A stretch of 64,000 bases of DNA, from positions 744,001-808,000 of the forward strand of contig JAOWBW010000486.1 of assembly GCA_026119855.1 (NCBI GenBank), written 5' to 3'. Source of the DNA: Campanula takesimana. Taxonomy: Eukaryota; Streptophyta; Magnoliopsida; Asterales; Campanulaceae. Below the pieces are notes generated by a model. The model was not told the DNA's origin. It did no database searches and worked only from the letters and a program-made list of their open reading frames with translations. The translations under genes were made by a program, and so were the position numbers. Shown here in pieces: positions 11,187 to 21,923 of the stretch (its first letter is position 1; each line of letters begins with the position of its first letter).

Positions 11187-12164
11187 TGTAGACACCCCGC
11201 CTTGGACCGCTCACCCCGATTGCACATTTGATTTTGTGTTTCTTCCTATTTTATGTGTTTTCCGTTAGTTTCTGTTACTTTTGTTAAGTTCCTGACTGAC
11301 TCCGTTAATTCCAGGGACTAAACTGAATAACAGTGCTGACTTTCTAGTCCATTCTGTCAGAAAAGCCATTTCAAAGTCGCGCGCCTCCGCCCTTAGGGGC
11401 CAGAAGCGCGCGCATCCCGCCACCAAGGCAGGAGGCGCGCGCATCTGGGCATCAGTTACAGATTTTCTCCAAGAATCCCTCCCTTGCTCATTTTACATGA
11501 TTTTGCCCGGGAAAGATTTCTTTGTGACTTGGTTTTGGCACCAATAACATATGTTTTACACCTATATAAACCGCTCTAATTATCCATTGAAGAGGAGGAC
11601 TTTTGATGATTAAGAAAACTCTGCACAAAATACTTTCAAGGCATTTCCAAAGAATTCTCCAAGAAGTATTTGAAGTTATTTGAATCTTAGGTAAACACCA
11701 CCTTCCTCCTTTCTCTATACTTCATCTATTCTCTTCTTCTTCTATTTTATCAAACGTGCAATCACCCAAACCAATTTAGGACATGACACCAAAGATCACT
11801 TCATTCTATTGAAGTTGGTCAAGGAGTTATCTCCCCACATTCAATACACCCCTTTTAAACCCCTTTTTTATCATTATCAAAGAATAGGAAGAACACTCTT
11901 TTATGTAGACTATGAACAAGCAAGACCAACATTAATTGGGCGAGATGGGTGTTTAAGTACTTCCCATCTCGTAACCTAACCCCCGAACCTCATAACAAGA
12001 ATTTCTGTTTTCGTATCAAAAGATAGGTTAAATATTAGGTTTTTCTTATGCTCCGTTAAAAACATAGGTGGTGAATCTAACACAAACTAAAACCAAGTTA
12101 GACATCCTAGGAACCCATCCCGCGCGCTCTAGCCAAGCCGTGGGGCTCCTCCCGGGCATCTACA
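11187..12164 (+). repeat. 5' LTR of Y1 (978 bp)
   Basis: It begins TGTAGACACCCC and ends GGGCATCTACA, directly followed by G and the PBS. The 3' part (ACCCCCGAACC, CTCCGTTAAAAACATAGG) matches the inverted LTRs at 18251 and 21924. Confidence 0.9.
11377..11570 (+). promoter_or_regulatory. Y1 LTR promoter: GCGCGC boxes plus TATA
   Basis: Three G+C-rich boxes (GTCGCGCGCCTCC, GAAGCGCGCGCATCCC, GGAGGCGCGCGCATC) at 11377-11448 sit 115-186 bp upstream of TATATAAA (11563-11570). The surrounding U3 is A+T-rich. Confidence 0.6.
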
Positions 12165-12165
12165 G

Positions 12166-12183
12166 TGGCGACTCCGCTGGGAA
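12166..12183 (+). other. Primer-binding site of Y1
   Basis: TGGCGACTCCGCTGGGAA begins one base after the LTR end. TGGCGACTCnGCTGGGGA sites are known in Ogre/Tat elements and usually assigned to tRNA-Arg; the tRNA identity is from memory. Confidence 0.75.
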
Positions 12184-13499
12184 AGTTTGAGGGTTAAACT
12201 TGCGTTCTATTCATAGTCTACATTTTTCTGGGAATTCAGGTTCCTGATGCTGGGAAGCGTGCACCTCTGGCCATCTTGGCCTAAGGCGCGCGCGTCTCAC
12301 GTCAGAGACCAGAATCGCCCGCCTCCCATGTATTCTTTCTATTCTTCTTTTTCTACACTAATCATCTTTGCAGGGGTTCCATTAGACATTCAGGACCAGG
12401 GCAATCCCCTGAGTCCAAAGTCTCTGGCAGTCTGACAGGTTTACCCAGAAGCGGGCGCCTCCCAGAGACTTTGCGCCATGCGCGCGCATCCCACAACACA
12501 GGCCAGAGGCGCGCGCTTCTGGGCGGTTTTCCAGAACAAGAACAGGTTTCCAGAACAGAGCAGAATAATGGAGTGTGGGCACATTTGCCTGCATCAGGAC
12601 TGATTCAGACCATTTGACTGTTTTATTTTATGTTTTTTATCGGTCACACGGGTGATTCGAGAGTTGTAAATTACGTGCTTATATGCTTTTCTTTTGTTTT
12701 CTTTTTAAAAAAAAGAGTAAAAATATTTTGTCACATGTTGGACCTCACACTACGTGCACTAATTCTTATCAATTTCTCACTATCGAGTCGCACAAGTTCA
12801 TAACCCCAAACTCGTCGAGGCCCGTCCTAGAGAGTTTCAAGCTCCACCCGACCTTGACTCTCTCGAAGCGGTAAACCTCAACCCGTGGCGTAGTTCATGA
12901 CTACATGCCGGGGGTGACCTTTAAGCCTCTCTTTAGCCGAGCACAAGCCAACACAATTCTAGTTAGGGTCTAACACTCTGTGACCAAGTCGGTTTTCATG
13001 TGTCGAGATTTCCCAAAACTAATGTTTTCAAATCATACATGCCGTTTCCAAGAGAAACAAGTGGTTATCATGGACGAAATAAAACTCCGTCCCCAAGTGG
13101 TTATTATGGACGAAAATAAAAATCCGTCCCCGATGTATGCTTTACTACATTAATTTAGTTTAATCCCGACACATGTAGGTATCACAAACGTGGTGGAATC
13201 CGATGAGTATATGGGACCGCGAGAAGGTCTATATACTAGTGTGACGATTCCATTATTTTTCTTAGAAACGCAAAAGGGATTCCGTCCCTCCGACTTATAA
13301 AAAAAAAAGAGTCTTTTCTTTATGTGGTTCGAGTCGTGTGCCCAATGTGTGTTCTATGCCTCTTCATGGACCAAAAGTGTTACTAGTCGACAAGGGCCTC
13401 TTCTTCAATTTAGGTCCAATTGGTACTTACCGCATCTACTGAGATTCAGCAAACCGGGTAGTTCGTGAATTGATCGCTCCAACAGCTCTGACAGCATCA
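12184..13499 (+). other. Y1 untranslated leader
   Basis: A 1.3-kb stretch between PBS and gag start without a credible gene. It holds a second set of GCGCGC-type boxes (12270-12515) resembling those in the LTR, and an ACAAGTGGTTATCATGGACG-type direct repeat (about 13060-13125). Confidence 0.6.
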
Positions 13500-14592
13500 A
13501 TGGCCGGCGACTCCAACAGCAACAACACCATGTCTCTTGAGCAACTCTCAGCTATGGTCCAGATTCTCCAAGAATAAATCTCCACTCTCAATAAGGAGTC
13601 CCAAAGCAAAGATAACCTTTGGCAATCCCATCTTGACAATCAAAGGGAGGCTCATGAGGCTGAAATGGATCAAATGAAGGCTAAGCTCTCTAAACTTTCC
13701 AAGGGTAAAGACAAGGATGAAAACGATGAGTCCGAATAGACCAATGGGTTTGTTTGAAAGCCCTTATGTTAGTGCCCGTACCAAGAAAGTGGAGGAACCA
13801 AGCACCGAGAACAAGGGTCACAAAATGGTTGATTCAATCATGGCTTACATAGACCAACGTTTCAACGGTCTCAACTTGGGGAAGGGCTCCGACACAAGCC
13901 TTTATCAGTCATCCATTCTCATGAGCACAATGGCTGCTCTCCCCGATAAGTTCAAAATGCCCGACATCAGCAAGTTCAAGGGCAACTCTTGTCCCATGGC
14001 ACACATCGAGACTTACATATGGGCTATGGTTCCGAAAAAGTTCTCTCCAAAAGTGATGGCACAATGCTTCCCTCTTACTCTCGAGGGGGCCGCAAAGGAT
14101 TGGTATTCAACTCTCCCACTCACAGTCTGTCTCGATTGGGATGCCACCATGCTTGCATTCAAAAGTCAATACCGAGGCAACACCACTTACCGCCCGACAA
14201 AAAAAGAGCTCGAGAACACCACCCAAAGGTACAATGAGTCCTTTATTGATTTTACAAGAAGGTGGAATGACAAGCTTCCTGAAATAGTCGAGAGGCCTAA
14301 TACCAAGGAGGAAATGGACATCTTCCTCAAGTGTCTAAAGATTGATCTCCGCACCCACCTAAGTAGGGCTTGCTACGCAGATTTTTCTCAAATGTATGAG
14401 GCAGGGGTCCGGATGGATGACTTGCTCAAAGAGATCAAGAAAACTACTCCTAGCTTCTGATACAAGGCCGCCTCTAACTCAAGAAAAAAGGCTTCAGTCA
14501 ATGCCGTCACTACCGACAAGGGAATTACAAAAGGGTTCCTCCACCATAAGGCAAGAGACCTCAAAATGATCGCGTCTACACTCCTATCCAAG
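13500..14592 (+). pseudogene. Tat gag (capsid) of Y1, broken
   Basis: ATG 13500 opens a frame with residues MAGDSNSNNTMSLEQL and a coiled-coil-like EAEMDQMKAKLSKLSKGK stretch, with TAA at 13575-13577 and TAG at 13737-13739. A frameshift near 13740 leads into 13717-14460. There the retrotransposon capsid domain is readable (MPDISKFKG, GAAKDWY, FKSQYRG, ESFIDFTRRW, YEAGVRMDDLLKEI). A TGA at 14458 interrupts before a basic linker. Gag forms the particle and binds the genomic RNA. It lies 1.3 kb after the PBS, as in Tat elements with long leaders. At least three lesions make it non-functional. Confidence 0.75.
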
Positions 14593-14594
14593 GC

Positions 14595-16327
14595 ATGACT
14601 CACACCGAGGCCTTTAAAGTCCTCAAGGCCGAAGGGAAAATTACACCTCTGCAAGGGTACCAACCCAAGACGATCAATGCCAACCATGCCCATCACAAAT
14701 ATTGTGGCTATCATCAACACAGTGGCCATCTTACCGAGGAATGCTTTGTCCTCCGTAACATCATCCAAGACCTCATCGACAAAAAGGAATTCATAGTTCC
14801 TAATGGGGGTGATGTCAATGTAATAGAGTTAGGAGAGTTTGAGGAGACCACTCATTCAATTTCCATTGTGAATGAGGGCTCCAAAGATATGAATGAAATT
14901 GATAATTCTTGCTACGTTGTGACTTATGATGAGGTAATGAGGGAAGTATTAGAGATTAGGAAGAAGCAAAATGGGAACGTCAACATGCTAACACGATCCG
15001 GACGAGTCATAGCAAACAATCCCACTACTTCTGCGCCTAGCACCTCTTCTCCAAGATTGCAAGCCCGCGATACTCCCGAAGATTCTTTATTGGTACAACT
15101 CAAGAAGACTCAAGCAAACATATACATTTGGGACCTCATCGCATCTTCAAAGAAGCATCGAGACCTCGTCATCAGCAATCTTGACGACACATCAGTCTCT
15201 TCTGACACAACTCCCGAAGACCTTACTACTATGATAGGCCACATACATTTTGTCAATGTCATCACCTTTGCCGACATGGACCTTCCACCATTTGGGTCCA
15301 ATCACAATGAGGCCATCTATCTCAAAGTAAGGGCGAGGGGGAGACCTATTTCAAGAGTCTTGGTTGACGGTGGTTCCGCACTCAACCTAATGCCTAGCCG
15401 AATCATGGGCATAATGGGGCTTAAAAGTTCAGATTTACAACCTTCTACTCAAGTAATCCGAGGTTACGATAGCACTGCCCGCACAGTCATGGGTATGGTA
15501 GAAGTGGACATTGAATTTGGGAGCATGGTTATGTCCGTCCCATTTCAAGTGCTTGATGTCCCCTCTTCATTCAATTTTCTCTTGGGCTGACCATGGATAC
15601 ACAGTTCTAATGTCATCCCTTCAACTCTCCATCAGTGTGTCAAGTTCCGAAACAGAGATGAAATAATGACCGTCATGGCAGAAATGTCATTATCCACAGA
15701 AATGGGGAACCCGTTCACCAAGTTCAGCATGGGTTAGAAGACTCCACCCTCTCTGGCATCTCAATCAACGCCATCGACAAAGAAGGGGGAAACGGATCAT
15801 GGACCCTCGATAATCACAAAGTCCTCCGTATGATGAGGAATATGAACTACTTCACCGGTCTAGGCCTAGGGAAATATCAACAAGGGAGAATGCAACCCGT
15901 GGAGGTCCCATTTGTCAAGAACAAGTTCGGATTGGGGTATGAGCCTTCCGAAGACGATATGAAATATGAGAAAGCCGTCAAGAATGAAAAGGCCTGAGCC
16001 CGCAGGGAAGGCCGTCAGTACGAGATCCCCAATTTGAGGCCTTATCGCAAGACTTTAAATGGCTACTTTGTACGCCAAGGGGAAGATATCCCGTACATAA
16101 TGTTTCCCGAACCATGGGTAAACAGCAAGGGCATCAGAAAGCCCGGTCTCGAAGTCTTTACCGATTGTGAGATACAGAAGCGTGAAGAGGAACCAACTCC
16201 AATGTCACCCCGAGAATGGTGGGGGAAGAAAGTGACCATAGAGTCCAAGACAGAGATTACCGTAGGGGAGGAGTTAACTGATTTATCCTCCATGTTCGAG
16301 GAACTAGCCATCATAGACGAGTGTTAA
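14595..16327 (+). pseudogene. Y1 gag C-terminus and protease, broken
   Basis: The frame 14595-15590 starts with MTHTEAFKVLKAEGKITPLQ and contains a zinc-knuckle-like KYCGYHQHSGHLTEEC array, then a linker, then the aspartic protease around LVDGGSALNLMP (the DGG variant common in Tat) and ends at FNFLLG with TGA at 15588-15590. The sequence continues in the same sense with PWIHSSNVIPSTLHQCVKF, so the stop replaces an Arg codon (CGA to TGA). Further stops follow, for example TGA within KA*ARREGR near 15996. An intact stretch at 16034-16327 runs to TAA. The protease would process the polyprotein. Linker text at 16240-16320 is acidic and poorly conserved. Confidence 0.75.
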
Positions 16328-16354
16328 GTTAATGCCATCTCTGACGAAACCGAC

Positions 16355-18250
16355 ATGAGGAGTGAGCCTATCAGCGAGATCAAGACAAGCTCCGAGCCGA
16401 TCAACAACTGGTACTCAACAAAGGGGCCCGTGGTATCCGAAGAATTCCTGATCGAGAAAATGGGTTGCATTCCATGCAAGGTTACAAAGGAAGACTTATT
16501 GACTTTCACTTTTGAGTCCGAGAGTGTTTCCGACACCCTCACCCAAGAGGATATGGAGGCAATAGTCGAGCGTGTATTCCCTTTATTTGCTAATGAAAAA
16601 TTTGATCTTTTTGAGTACCCCGAGATTGCAACCATCATCAATGATGAATTAACTAATAATGAATTTAATGAACTAGTTAATAACGATTCAAACTATGATG
16701 AAATAGACCACGAAAATGAAACATACTTAAATGAACTTGCTCAACATGTCCGTAGTCGTGGTGAAAATGGCCCAGGGGCTGATGAAGAATTGCATGTTGT
16801 TTATCTGGGTACCGATGAGGAGCCGAAAGAAACCAAGATCGGAAGCTTCTTCAAGGGGGAAGAGAAAGACAGACTGACTGCATTGCTCAGAGAGTTCGTG
16901 GATGTATTTGCATGGTCATACAAAGACATGCCGGGTTTAGACAGAAAGGTCGCCGAGCACAGGATTCCGATCAGAGATGACGCTAAGCCAGTCAAGCAGA
17001 AACTCAGAAAGATCAAGCCAGAATGGTCTATACAAGTCAAAGAAGAAATAGAAAAGCTTCTCAGCGTGGGCTTCATCAAAGTCATTGAGTATCCAACATG
17101 GCTAGCGAATGTTGTAACGATCAGAAAGGCTAATGGCAAGGTCCGTGTTTGTGTGGATTTCCGGGATTTGAACAAGGCTTCACCAAAGGATGATTTCCCA
17201 CTACCCAACATCGACATGCTTGTCAATTCCACTGCCGCCAACAAAGTCCCTCATTTGTGGATGGTTTCTCCGGGTACAATCAGATTCTCATGTCCGAGGA
17301 GGATTAACACAAAATTGCTTTCACAACACCGTGGGGCACCTTTTGCTACACAGTCATGCCATTTGGGTTGAGGAATGCTGGGGATACTTCTCAAAGGGTT
17401 GTGACAGAGTTGTTCCACGACATGATTCACAAGGAAATTGAGGTCTATGTGGACGACATGATCATCCAATCAAAGGGGACCGACGGTCAACACTTGATCG
17501 ACCTCCGCAAGTTCTTCGAAAGGCTTCACAACACAAGATGAGGCTCAATCCCGCAAAGTGCAATTTTGGGGTTATCCGAGGCAACGTTCTTGGCTCTGAA
17601 AGGGGAATTGAAGCAGATCCCTCAAAAATCAAGACAATCATTGACATGCCTCCTCCAAAGACACAGAAAGAAATCAAAGGTTTCATGGGCAGACTTCAGT
17701 ACATCAGTCGGTTTGTGCACCAACTCACTTTCATGTGTGAGCCAATCTTCAAGCTACTCAAGAAGAATGTGGCTCTAGAGTGGACCGACGCTTGCCAAGA
17801 AGCTTTCGACCAAGTGAAACATTACATGACATGCCCTCCAGTTCTGGTTCCACCACACAAGGAGAAGCCTCTCTTGCTCTGCCTCACAGTGAATGATGAA
17901 GCCCTAGGGGTTATGCTAGCACAAGAGCAACACTCCACAAAGGAGAATGCCATTTATTTTGTCAGTCGCCGATTTTAAGGAGGCGAAAAGAACTACTCCG
18001 TCTTGGAGAAGTCATGTGCAACATTGGTTTGGGTCACTCAAAAGCTCAAACATTACATGGAAGCATTTCCAATCAAGCTAGTAGTAAAAGTGGACCCGCT
18101 CCGCTACATTTTCGAGAAGCCTTTCATGTCAACAAGGATAGCCAAGTGGTACTTCATGCTCGCCGGCTTACAATTTCCTGATGAGGACTTGATTTGCACT
18201 ACAACCGAGGAAAATAAGTGTGGCAACTTATTTTCGATGGTGCAGCCAAT
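16355..18250 (+). pseudogene. Y1 reverse transcriptase / RNase H, broken and truncated
   Basis: 16355-17371 carries the acidic pre-RT segment and the RT N-terminal half (VFAWSYKDMPGLD, KANGKVRVCVDFRDLNKA). A frameshift near 17250 moves the reading to 17356-17541, which has MPFGLRNAG and the catalytic YVDDM. Another shift leads to 17538-17978 (RLNPAKCNFG, connection domain, RNase H start). A TAA at 17976-17978 stands where Z has a Gln codon. 18003-18250 continues through LEKSCATLVWVTQKLK and ends at FDGAAN, the first motif of the archaeal-type second RNase H typical of Tat. Integrase is absent; the inverted LTR begins at the next base. Confidence 0.85.
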
Positions 18251-19236
18251 TGTAGATACCCCGGGAGGGCCCGCCGCTTGGCTAGAGCGGCGGAAGGATT
18301 CCTAGGATGTCTAACTTGTTTTAGATTTGTAGAGTCGCCACCTATGTTTTAGAGGAACATAAGAAAAACCTAATGTTTATAGCCTAAGTTTGATTACGAA
18401 AACAGAGATTCTTGTTTGGAGGTTCGGAGGTTAGGTTACAAGATGGGAAGTACTTAAACACCCATCTCGCCCGACTAATGTCGGTCTTGCTTGATCAAAG
18501 TCTACATAAATGATAAAATGTTCTTCTTGTTCTTGATGATAAAAGGGGGGGGGGTTTAAAAGGAGTTTTGGAATGTAGGGAGATGACTCCATGACTAGCT
18601 TCAATGAAGTGAAGTAGTCATTGGTGTCATGTACCAAAAATGTTTGGGTGATTGCACTTTTGATTAAAGTAAAATAAAGAGTGGAGAGATGAAGTAGAAG
18701 AGGAGAGAAAAGAGTAGTCTTTTTTACCTATACTTCCAAGAACTTCAAAGGTTTCTTCAAGAGGTTCTTGAGAAATATCTTGTAAGTATTTGTGTAGAGT
18801 TTTGCTTAGTGATTAAAAATCTTCCTCCTTTTCAATGGTGAATTAGATGGGTTTTTATAAGTAAAAGAGAAGTGTTTTTGGTGCCAAAACCAAGTCATAA
18901 ATATCAGTTTCCTGGGCAAATCCTGTTAAAAGGAGAAAGGGAGGGATTCTTGGACAGAAATCTGTAACTGACGCCCAGGTGCGCGCGCCTCCTGCCTTGA
19001 TAGCGGGATGCGCGCACCTCTGCCCCAAAGCGTAAAAGCGCGCGCCTTGGAGATGGCAAAAATGACAGAATGGACTAGAAAGTCAGCACTGTTATTCAGT
19101 TTGGTCCCTGAACTTAACGAAGTCAGTCAGTAACTTAACGGAAGTAACAGAAACTAAACGAGAAACATTTAAAATAGGGAGAAACACAAAATCAAATGTG
19201 CAATCGGGGTGAGAAGTCCAAGGCAGGGTGTCTACA
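18251..19236 (-). repeat. Y-family LTR in inverted orientation (986 bp)
   Basis: It starts TGTAGATACCCCGGG and ends CAGGGTGTCTACA, the reverse complement layout of the Y1 LTR. TATAAAAA (18853-18860 on minus) lies downstream of GCGCGC boxes (18978-19047). Flanks are CCAAT and GAGCA, so there is no TSD. On the minus strand no PPT precedes it and no PBS follows it, so neither a solo LTR nor a normal end of an element is supported. Confidence 0.85.
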
Positions 19237-19459
19237 GAGCACTTTAGTGACGTGGATTGCAAAGCAAAACGCGTTAACGAAAGAACAAAACATCCACCGA
19301 GAACATCACAAGGAAAAAAAAAAGTAAAGACTCGATGAAAACAAGAATCTTGAAATTACGAGAGATAGGAGTGCGCTCCCTGTGTGAGCGACTTTTGCTG
19401 ATAGTAGGGGTGCGGTGATACAAATCTGCCCACCGTGGCCAAAATTTAGAGTCCGTATA

Positions 19460-19960
19460 GAGGACTTTGAGGGACTCAAAAGTCTCCCTGCTGATGTAGA
19501 GGGACTCGAAAGTCTGCCTACTGATGTAGAGGGACTCTCGAGTCTGCCTGCTGATGTAGAGGGACTCAAAAGTCTACCTGCTGATGTAGAAGGACTCGAA
19601 AGTCTGCCCGCTGATGTAGAGGGACTCGAGAGTCTAGCCGCTGATTTGGAGGGACTCGAGAGTCTGCCTGCCGATGTAGAGGGACTCGAAAGTCTGCCTG
19701 CTGATGTAGAGGGACTCAAAAGTCTGCCTGCTGATGTAAAAGGACTCGAAAGTCTGTCTGCTGGTGTAGAGGGACTCGAAAGTCTGCCTGCTTGAGGTAG
19801 AGGGACTCGAGAGTCTGCCTGCTGATGTAAAGGGACTCGAAAGTCTGCCTGCTTGATGTAGAGGGACTCGAAAGTCTGCCTGCTGATGTAGAGGGACTCG
19901 AAAGTCTGCCTGCTGATTTGGAGGGACTCGAGAGTCTGCCTGCCGATGTAGAGTCCGTAT
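19460..19960. repeat. 30-bp minisatellite, about 16-17 units
   Basis: The unit is GGGACTCGAAAGTCTGCCTG plus CTGATGTAGA. Each unit centres on GACT-CGAA-AGTC, GACT-CAAA-AGTC or GACTC-GA-GAGTC, so the stem is constant while the loop varies. Open frames over it in both strands (LPADVEGLES and STSAGRLSSP repeats) are by-products of a period divisible by three. Confidence 0.95.
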
Positions 19961-20378
19961 AGGGGACTAGAGATGAATGTGAATTTGTTGAGTAGATTCT
20001 GCTGATGAGGTGGTAATTTCAGTAGTTCACCGCGGACCAAATTTGCTGTTTTGAAGCTGTATTTTGATGTACGATGTCTGGAGTAGCATTTGCAGTTGAC
20101 TTTTGCGGGGTGCGGGTGTAGTTGACTGCGGACCGGGAAAATGTCAAGATTGCCCTTCACTTTTGAGAGAGAGAGAAAGAGACACACCATACTTTTGGTG
20201 GGAGTTCCTATCTTACTTTAATTTAGACATGCCTTAGGGGCGGACCAAATTATTGTGTGCCAAACTATGTGTTCGAGGGCAGAGAATATTGATCTTGCAT
20301 GATTTTGGGAATGCTTGAGCTCCCTTCTTATGTGATTTCCTTCTTTGACAAGGGCCTTTTGAGGCATTTCTGAAATGG

Positions 20379-20510
20379 GGCGCGGGCGCCTCGGCTGGTG
20401 ACTTCGAGACGCGCGCGCTTCCCAAGTGGGTGACGGGAGGCGCGCGTTTCTGGGGAGCGAATTTCGGGGCTTGACCTTGGCTGCCCAAAAGAACTTCAAC
20501 ATCTATAAAT
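20379..20510 (+). promoter_or_regulatory. Candidate promoter of the antisense ORF
   Basis: GGGGCGCGGGCGCCTC, GACGCGCGCGCTTCCC and GGAGGCGCGCGTTTC boxes (20379-20452) lie 52-125 bp upstream of TATAAAT (20504-20510). The ATG of the ORF is 84 bp further on. The same box-to-TATA layout is seen in the LTRs. Confidence 0.5.
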
Positions 20511-20593
20511 TTGAACCTATTTCGACCAGTTTGGTCACACATCAATACTCTGCACTACTTCTCATCTCTTTAAGCCCTAAATTCTTATCAAGA

Positions 20594-21010
20594 ATGGCTC
20601 CTATGACCTTCTCTTTTGAGGTAAAAGTGTCCGTCCCAGAGGGTGAACAAGTGAAGTTCGTCCCTGTTGTGAAGGCACGACCAAGTGTCTTTGATCGTTT
20701 GGGAAGACCCAATGAGGTTCTTGTGGAACCTTCGAAGCCGGTGGCTCGTGTTGAAGCCCCTAGGCCACATTATTTGCCTAAGAAGAAGAAGGGGAAAGGT
20801 AAGGGTAATTCTCCTCATGTGTGGAAGTGTCCATACAAGGCTCCGGTCAAGGCCTCTTTTGACAAAGGCAAAGGGAAGGTCGTTGATGAAGCTCCGTCCC
20901 GTCCTAGCGTCTTCTCTCATCTTGGCAGTTCCGGGAATGCTCTGCCGCCACCTAAGAAGGTCAAAGGCCAAAGCAAGAAACAATGGGTTCCCAAACCGAA
21001 AAAAGATTAG
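20594..21010 (+). CDS. Antisense extra ORF: 138-residue basic protein with two RPSVF(D/S)xLG motifs
   Basis: ATG 20594 opens an uninterrupted frame of 138 codons, antisense to the integrase-bearing element. The protein starts MAPMTFSFEVKV, has RPSVFDRLG at 29-37 and RPSVFSHLG at 103-111, and Lys-rich stretches (KKKKGKGKG, KGKGK, KKVKGQSKK) that suggest nucleic-acid binding. No signal peptide or membrane segment is seen. TATA and GCGCGC boxes upstream imply its own transcription. SVFDRLG-like motifs occur in some plant gypsy gags as I recall, and antisense ORFs are described in Tat elements. Function is unknown. The whole frame is intact in an otherwise broken element. Confidence 0.6.
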   Translation: MAPMTFSFEVKVSVPEGEQVKFVPVVKARPSVFDRLGRPNEVLVEPSKPVARVEAPRPHYLPKKKKGKGKGNSPHVWKCPYKAPVKASFDKGKGKVVDEAPSRPSVFSHLGSSGNALPPPKKVKGQSKKQWVPKPKKD

Positions 21011-21169
21011 ACTTTTCTTTGTAACCCAAGATTGCAATTAATAGACCACTTGTTAGGATTTAATGTCTTTTATTGCTCAACACATCCGTTGTAATGGCGA
21101 GAATGATTTTGAGAGATGAATAAAAATTGCATTTTGTTACAACATGATTGGGTGAAATTTATTGTTTTA

Positions 21170-21230
21170 GACCGCACCCGAAGGTTGCCTACGTTCCTCT
21201 CGTAGAGAGGCTCAGGTCTCCGTAGTTCAA
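21170..21230 (-). other. Structured motif A, copy 4
   Basis: The best-formed copy. Helix 1 CTACG/CGTAG, helix 2 AGACC/GGTCT, helix 3 CCTCTC-TAC-GAGAGG, helix 4 ACC-TTCG-GGT. Confidence 0.65.
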
Positions 21231-21269
21231 ACAAATGAAGACCATTTTTTTTGTGCACCCTGTTTTTTT

Positions 21270-21303
21270 GCCTAGACCGCCCTTTCGGGTTTTCAATCTA
21301 GCG
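21270..21303 (-). other. Structured motif B, copy 6
   Basis: Outer stem CTAGA/TCTAG, inner CCC-GAAA-GGG with a GNRA loop; about 100 nt after the integrase stop on the minus strand. Confidence 0.6.
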
Positions 21304-21334
21304 GGCTTCTTTTTTGCACTTGCTCTAATTTTTG

Positions 21335-21366
21335 CATAGGCCGCCCTTGCGGGTTTTCAACCTAGC
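21335..21366 (-). other. Structured motif B, copy 7
   Basis: Inner CCC-GCAA-GGG is intact. The outer stem CTAGG faces CCTAT, one mismatch. It lies 31 nt after the integrase stop. Confidence 0.5.
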
Positions 21367-21396
21367 GAGCGATTTTTTTTTAATGGTCTTTATTTG

Positions 21397-21923
21397 TTAA
21401 GCGTAGAACTTCTTGAGATTGTCGAGGTTGACCTCCTTTGGCAATTGATCACCGTCCAAGTCTACGAGTCGGACTGCACCACCGCTTAGTATCTTCTTGA
21501 CCACGTAAGGACCGATCCATCGAGGTCCCCACTTCCCAAGGGGATTCATGGCATTGGGAGGATGTTGTCTTAGGACCAAATCTCCCACTTTGATGTTTCG
21601 AGGCTTCACCTTCTTGTTGAAAGCCCTTGCCATTCTTTGTTGATAAGCCCTCGTAAGTTAAAATGCTCTTAACCTCTTTTCGTCGAGTAGGTCCAGTTGC
21701 TCGTATCGACTTTGCATCCAATCGACCTCGTTGACTTGGTTCTCGAGTAAGACCCGTAGATAAGGAACCTTGAGTTTGACTGGGAGTACGGCTTCAGAAC
21801 CATAAACTAATGAGTACGGAGTTTCTCCCGTTGCTGACCGTATTGACGTACGGTAGCCCCACAATGCTAGTGGTAATTTCTCGGGCCAATCCCTTCCAGT
21901 TGAAGCCATTTTTCGTATGATGA
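21397..21923 (-). pseudogene. Tat integrase C-terminal part, 5' truncated
   Basis: The minus-strand frame starts at the LTR junction (21923) and reads the end of the integrase core (MASTGRDWPEKLPLALWGYRTS, ATGETPYSLVYGSEAVLP). TAA at 21658-21660 interrupts it, and the same frame then gives YQQRMARAFNKKVKPR and the C-terminal domain (VGDLVLRQ, GKWGPRWIGPYVV, LVDLDGDQLPKEVNLDNLKKFYA) to a stop at 21397. The catalytic Asp residues and the zinc-binding domain lie beyond the truncation. Integrase joins cDNA ends to the host genome. The text matches Tat-type integrases, consistent with Y1 and Z. Confidence 0.85.

Larger units (their letters stand above)
11187..18250 (+). mobile_element. Y1: decayed Tat-clade Ty3/gypsy element, 5' LTR to second RNase H
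   Basis: The order is LTR, PBS, leader, gag, protease, RT with YVDD, RNase H and the first residues of the Tat-type second RNase H (FDGAAN). Coding is broken by many stops and frameshifts. The internal sequence stops at 18250, where a same-family LTR in opposite orientation begins. The left flank is GATAC; no matching right TSD is visible, so the right half has been rearranged. Confidence 0.85.
19237..21923 (-). mobile_element. 3' segment of a Tat-clade element (minus strand)
   Basis: On the minus strand the order is integrase end, two motif B hairpins, motif A, an antisense small ORF and a 30-bp minisatellite. This is the layout of Tat elements of the Retand type, which are known for antisense ORFs and amplified tandem repeats in their 3' region. 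No PPT is recognisable at 19237, so the junction with the LTR at 19236 may be secondary. Confidence 0.65.

Noticed and set aside
18251..19236. Ordinary solo LTR
   Set aside because: The flanks CCAAT and GAGCA do not match, so a simple solo-LTR insertion is not supported.
19995..20020. CTGATGAGG as hammerhead ribozyme core
   Set aside because: No GAAA partner with flanking stems is found nearby.
19306..20190. Long minus-strand open frame (294 codons) with STSAGRLSSP repeats, and a plus-strand LPADVEGLES frame
   Set aside because: Both are translations of the 30-bp minisatellite. The period is a multiple of three, so no stops appear. No start context or protein feature supports them.
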